From contig NC_069657.1 in the NCBI RefSeq assembly GCF_027244095.1, positions 148,362,857 through 148,426,856 of the forward strand: 64,000 nucleotides of DNA, in the 5' to 3' direction. This DNA comes from Hemicordylus capensis (taxonomy: Eukaryota > Chordata > Lepidosauria > Squamata > Cordylidae). The position numbers and the translations under genes were made by a program. Below the pieces are notes generated by a model, which saw only the letters and a program-made list of their open reading frames with translations, was not told the DNA's origin and did not search any database. Below, piece after piece: positions 59,166-64,000 of the stretch; position 1 is the first letter of the stretch, and each line of letters opens with the position of its first letter.

Positions 59166-59534
59166 CATAGGAATTTGCAGCCTTAGTCACAATTAACTTT
59201 AACTGGATCTGGGCCTTTATTCATCTTCTAACTTGCTTTGGCTCAGTCCTGGACCAATAGCATCATGTCTATACGAACACCCCTGACTATTAGGATCCTC
59301 ATCAGAAGCCTGTCTGGAACCCTCACCTTTGAAATGAGGTGAGCATCTAACAGGGAATAGGGTGTTTTCCATGGTGGCATTTCATTTGCATTACTCTCTC
59401 TCTCCATATCTGCTAGGTGCAATTGCTGGCTTTTAAGCGTCAGGCGGAAGCAATTTTGTTTTCCTGGGTTCTTAATAGTTTCCAATGTGGGGATTAATTT
59501 TTCTTCTGCTGTTTTATTGCTAACAGTGTCTTTT

Positions 59535-59645
59535 TAATATTTTAGTGTTTTATTTTTGTTATGTATATTTAAATGTGTTGTAAGCCACTGTGAAAGCCAT
59601 GGCTAACTGATGGGATATAGATATTTAAAATAAATACATTATTTA
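59535..59645 (+). mobile_element. LINE 3'-tail fragment
   Basis: ttttagtgttttatttttgt .. gtgttgtaagccactgtgaa .. gatgggatatagatatttaa aataaat, an L2-like terminal segment. Confidence 0.5.
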
Positions 59646-60228
59646 AATCCTATCCCACCTATAATGGGTGAGGATGCAAGCTACCCAACCACCCTTTCTT
59701 TGCTGCAGAAGCCTAGCTCTGTTTACGTTCTCTGCCTTAAAAAACAAAAAAATCAAGCCCAGCCCAATCTCTGAGATATGTCAATTGAATTCAGTGGGAT
59801 TTATTCACAGGTAAATGTGCATAGCATTGCAGTCCCAGAGGAAATGTACACTGTAATACTGGAAAGTGAAAAGAACACAGCTTTTAAAGAGAAGAGAAGA
59901 GAAGAGAAGATAAAGTTAGGGCCCGCAAAATGGTAGGTCCTTGCTGTAAGAAGGAGGCAACCTTACTAGCATTCATCATTTTGTTTATTTAAACAACTAG
60001 CAGAACACTTTTGTGCCTGAGTTACACAGCAGTAACTCAGCCTCTGCATTTAAGAGTGCTAAACCTCTTAAAGATTATTTAGGGCTGCACTCCTACACAT
60101 TTACTATAGAGCAGATCCTGCTGTACTTTGAGGGACTGACTTCTGAATAATTACACATAAGATTATACAGCAAAAAGAACATCCTCCACAGAAACATTCA
60201 CCTGGCATTTATTCTTTTATCATTCACT

Positions 60229-62061
60229 GGCTGCATTCACATGCAATGCAGAACCAGAGGTTGCTGAACCCACGGTTAATTTTTCAAACCGTGAATCACA
60301 TCGCAGACGTTCGTCCAACTGCGGTCCAGCAACCTCCGTTTTCAGGGCAGGGGAGCCCCTCCCTCTTCCTAGTCTGCCAAGGCCACATCCCAGCAAGTTC
60401 TGTTGTGCTCACTTTGCCAGACTGAGGGCAAAGTGTCAGCACGTCTCCAGGGTGGCAGCCATTGGCCACGATCTCCAAGGGGGTGTGCTGAGTGCAATTG
60501 TGCCTTTTCGGAATAGTCTGCCCTCCCTTGGCAGGGAAATGGCTTTTAAATCCCTTTAAATGCCATGACATGCAAGCCGTTCTTCTGACAGCTATTGCAT
60601 CACTGCCCTCATAAAAGCCTAACAACAAAACAGTCTTACACAAGCACAATTTCTGGCAGATGCTAAGGGGCACAATGTTTCTGTTATTCTGGAAAGGAAA
60701 CATGATGACTTCCTAGGAGAGGATATGCACATGAGGGAGGCCAAAGGATCCGGATCTGGTCCTCTGTGACCAAGGATGCTCTTGTGACGGATCACCCTGG
60801 CAAAGCAGTGCACGGAGACCAAAGCACAGTCACCCCTTGGCGGCTTGCCGCTGGAGAATTAGCACTCTCATAACAGGGCCAGTCCACTGGGGAGTACCTT
60901 GGGGTATAAAAGCCTCAGTCTTCCATTGGATTGCGTGCTCATGAGTAGAGCTATCCAACAAAATGGGCCGCTGCTTGCGTGGGCCCCCCGGGCCATTCTC
61001 TCTAGTTAATGACAGAATTTTTGCACAGCAACACCCTCCTCTCCAGGGACTCCTTTCATGCAGCCAAAGGGGATTTTGATGCTCCGTGTGTCCAGGTAGG
61101 TTCAGACCACTGTTGTACCATATGCAGATCTGCTGTTGTGGGGAATCATGGCAGAGGGGTGCCCTGGTTTGTAGTGACCTGAGGACAGTGGGGTCAAGGT
61201 TCTGGGCACACACAAAAAGATAGACATGTTCAAATGGGTGGATGGGCTGGCAGAGGCCATGCTTTGACAGCTTCTTCCTGGCAGTTGCCAGCACAGGGAG
61301 AGCTGTTGCCAGTGTATTTATCCCCGTGGGTAGCTTGCATAGAGCAACCTGGCCGAGTGGCATCTGCTGTATGGCCCCCAGCCTGATACTCTCATGAGAG
61401 AGTGGTCCATGGGAGAAGGGATGTCATCACACATTATCGGCAATTCAGCCCAACACCCCTGGCCCTGTAGACGGTTCTTCTCATGAGTTGTGAAGTGCTT
61501 TCCCCATGGCCTTACATTCTCATGAGTGAGCAGTCTGCTCCGGAGCATCATCCATCATCATCACAGTTATTGCCAGGAGTGGGGGAGAAAGGGGCAGGGT
61601 GGGGAGATGGCGTGTCCCGTGTGACTTTGCTGTTTGACAGGCTGACTGGTTTGGGATGGGACATGGCAGTGTCCTTGTTGCTGAGCAACTCCTTTGCTAG
61701 ATTGGAGATGGGGGTGGGTGGGGCACGTGCTCGGATAGGCAGCCAGCAAGAAGCGCCACAGGCATGGAGTGAGCACGATCCCAGGCGGGTCTGCACCAAT
61801 GTCTCTATGATTGCGGTTCCAGACACAGCATGAAACTGCAGTTATGGTGACATCCACGTTCAGATGTAACACTGCCACCAAAAAACCTCAGGTTATGGTG
61901 GCAAATTTAACTATAAACCAAAGGTTCAAATTTGAGTTTGGTGAGGCAAACCTCAGGTCACCTTTGCTGCAAAAGCACGGTTGCATGTATTTGGAAATCA
62001 CAGAGTTCCAACCCCTGCCCATTTAATTGCAGTTTCATGTTATGTGTGAATGTAGCCACTG
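60229..62061. mobile_element. TIR-bounded DNA-transposon-like element, ~1.8 kb, degenerate
   Basis: Left end ctggctgcattcacatgcaa and right end gtgaatgtagccac are complementary. Minus-strand frames 61363-60830 (177 codons, with QVALCKLPTGINTLATAL) and 60703-60296 (135 codons) fill it. The first faintly recalls the N-terminal part of PIF/Harbinger transposases, but that is weak. No clear target duplication. Confidence 0.45.
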
Positions 62062-62141
62062 TGTGAAGAAGATGATCTAGTTTTTCTAGAGCTCTTGATT
62101 AACGACATCTTGATATTTTATATTATTGTTGCTGGCTTTCT

Positions 62142-62202
62142 TTTGCTTTATATAGCTATACATTTGCTTTATATAGCTATATATTTGCTTTATATAGCTA
62201 TA
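62142..62202. repeat. 21-bp tandem repeat, three copies
   Basis: tttgctttatatagctata begins at 62142, 62163 and 62184. Confidence 0.92.
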
Positions 62203-62762
62203 GTGATTTATTTTAGATGATCAGTAATAAGCCACCTCAAGCACATTTTGTAGAAAATCCAGGGTAAGAATGTTTTAAATAAGTAACAAATGAATTCAGC
62301 TACTACATCACTCTGATGACAGTCATGCTGCAAAGCAAATACTCTCTTTGACACTGTGTAACAAAGAGGGGAAGCAGACAGAGCTTAATCTGAGCCCATG
62401 GCAGCACCAGAAAATATATTGCGGGGGTGCACAGAAGGGGCAAAGTGCATTTCAAAAAGGGGTCAAACGTCCTGTATGTGAAATGAAAGAATAGGTTTGT
62501 AGACTGTGCATCATTGTATAGGCGCTGAATGCAGTAGAACTTACTTCTCAGTAAACCTACACAGAGATTGAACTGCATGAAGACAAGGGAGTCCTTACCT
62601 AGTCAAAGAATGCAGAGAGCATGCTCTTTTCCCCTTCTCCGGGTCTCCTTCCCAATCCTTCCAATGAAATATTCTTGAAAGACCAGTGGTAAGCTTGCAT
62701 GGAGCAATACAGACAGAATTGCAAGGAAGTTGGGGCCTGGGTGGGTTTAGAATAGGAGGAAC

Positions 62763-62869
62763 GGCCAATCTAAGGTTCTCCAGCTGGCGTTGGACTACAA
62801 CTCTCATCATCCTCAGCTGCAATGATGGGAGTTGTAGTCCAACAACAGCTGGAGAACCTCAGGTTGGCC
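62763..62869. mobile_element. 107-bp palindromic MITE
   Basis: ggccaatctaaggttctcca gctgg.. pairs with ..ccagctggagaacctcagg ttggcc. Inner arms ggactacaactctcatcat / atgatgggagttgtagtcc. Confidence 0.7.
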
Positions 62870-63287
62870 ACCACAGTATAGAACACTGAATGGGGGAGGG
62901 CATTAAGTGCTGGCTTTCACCTGGTGCAATGGCAACATCTACAAAGCAGAGCCATGAGAAAAGTGCAGATTCCAATAAATGCAGCTCCCCACCCCACCCC
63001 ACCTCAAAAATTATGTTCAAATGGAGTATGTCATTATTCCATATTTCTCTGAACATTGACTAGGCAGAAGTTTCAATGTCTGAAAAGCAGACTTTCCTTA
63101 AAGTAGGGGAAAGCAGAAAAACAGGTGCCAAGCCCAAGCCAGGTAGAGCACAGCCCACATATGGAATGTAGCTCCTGAGTGGCTAAAAGCATGCAGGCTG
63201 TAGCTCAGGGCTGCTTTAACTCTGTATTGACCTTACGGAATGATGGGCAACATTTCTGAACTCTTTCCCACCCTGCTCTCTAGCACA

Positions 63288-63579
63288 GGAACATAGGAAG
63301 CTCAGCTGCCATATACTGAGTCAGACCATTGGTCTATCTAGCTCAATATTGTCTTCACAGACTGGCAGCGGCTTCTCCAAGGTTGCAGGTGGGAACCTCT
63401 CTCAGCCCTATCTCGGAGAAGCCAGGGAGGGAACTTGGAGCCTTCTGCTCTTCCCAAAGCGGCTCCATCCCCTGAGGGGGAATATCTTACAGTGCTCACA
63501 TTTCTAGTCCATTCATATGCAACCAGGGCTGACCCTGCTTAGCTAAGGGGACAAGTCATGCTTGCTACCACAAGACCAG
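63288..63579 (-). mobile_element. SINE-A, double-headed 5S rRNA/tRNA form
   Basis: The minus strand carries a 5S-like stretch at plus 63508-63548 (ccttagctaagcagggtcag ccctggttgcatatgaatgg), gagcactgtaagatattccc, tRNA-like remnant, body, end. Confidence 0.75.
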
Positions 63580-63866
63580 ATCTCCTCTAGTATGTGCATA
63601 GATAGTGCTCTCTCTAGCATGTATGTTTTGATTTCTAAAAGGATATGCAATATGGTCTAGGCATATTTTTTCAGGAGTAAGCCTCATTGATTTAATTGGG
63701 ATTTTTTCCCAGGTAAGTATGAATGTGATTGCAGAATTAATAGATTCATCTATCTTCTTTGCCCCTCCAGGTTTCATTGGCCATGGCATCCCTGAAAATC
63801 TGCCTGGTGGACTGGAGGACTGGTATGTATATGATGGCCCAGATGTCCACACAATAAAGGCTAGGG

Positions 63867-64000
63867 AAGGGCCATAGCTCAGTGGTAGAGCACACACTTT
63901 GCAGGTAGAAGATCCCAGGTTCATTCCCAGGGATCTCCAGGCAGGTGTGGGAAAGACCCCATCGGAAACCCTGGAGAGTCTCTGCCAGTCAGTGAGTGTA
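63867..64000 (+). mobile_element. SINE-A, tRNA-headed, cut by window end
   Basis: gggccatagctcagtggtag agcacacactttgcaggtag (A box), gatcccaggttcattcccag (B box), body start ggtgtgggaaagacccc. Confidence 0.88.

Larger units (their letters stand above)
34680..64000. other. Right-hand intergenic region, repeat-dominated
   Basis: No host exon recognised over 29 kb upstream of the tubulin promoter. Everything I could classify is LINE, SINE, MITE or simple repeat (listed separately). Unclassified stretches over 300 bp remain at about 34.7-35.8, 39.6-40.3, 41.4-42.7, 45.3-46.0, 47.3-47.7, 48.6-50.1, 54.9-55.8, 56.7-57.4 and 59.7-60.2 kb. Confidence 0.5.

Noticed and set aside
60830-61363. 177-codon minus-strand frame as a host gene
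   Set aside because: It lies wholly between the terminal inverted repeats of a transposon-like element and shows no host protein similarity.

Overview
The window is vertebrate nuclear DNA, most likely from a squamate reptile (lizard or snake). Two split protein-coding genes with ordinary GT-AG introns sit in a dense field of CR1, L2-like and R4/Dong-type LINEs, tRNA- and 5S-headed SINEs, and many hAT-type MITEs. The species cannot be fixed from sequence alone. I saw no endogenous retrovirus, no CRISPR array and no stand-alone RNA gene.

Genes, both on the minus strand. (1) An intact four-exon alpha-tubulin gene (CDS 34570 to 29335, 452 aa) has a TATA box and an AATAAA signal. (2) About 6.9 kb downstream is a seven-exon gene (CDS 22477 to 9914, predicted 624 aa). 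It starts with a canonical class-B J domain (HPD at residues 34-36) related to DNAJB2/DNAJB6. It ends in a 1.4-kb terminal exon unlike the tail of any J protein I know: an acidic stretch, nine regular 12-residue Tyr-rich repeats and a basic Gly/Leu/Pro-rich tail. Every intron phase agrees, and an AATAAA lies 41 nt after the stop. The order alpha-tubulin then DnaJ on one strand matches TUBA4B-DNAJB2 at human 2q35, so I call the genes TUBA4B-like and DNAJB2-like.

Layout. 1-4.5 kb: two antisense L2-like LINE fragments. 4.6-5.2 kb: a ~146-bp tandem repeat. 5.5-9.6 kb: SINEs, MITEs and R4/Dong LINE copies. 9.87-22.5 kb: the DnaJ gene, whose last intron carries an 849-bp foldback element ending 39 bp from the terminal splice acceptor. 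22.5-29.2 kb: repeat-bearing intergenic DNA. 29.2-34.65 kb: the tubulin gene. 34.7-64 kb: no recognisable host gene, but layered repeats, including two CR1 elements with nested insertions (35.8-38.5 and 50.1-53.5 kb), a tail-to-tail R4/Dong pair (42.8-43.8 kb) and a TIR-bounded 1.8-kb element (60.2-62.1 kb).

The best candidate for something undescribed is the DnaJ gene with its lineage-specific, aromatic-repeat (possibly phase-separating) C-terminal domain. Second-tier observations are double-headed 5S/tRNA SINEs, R4/Dong copies tied to (TAA)n tracts, and a family of foldback hAT-like elements with intact 8-bp target duplications.
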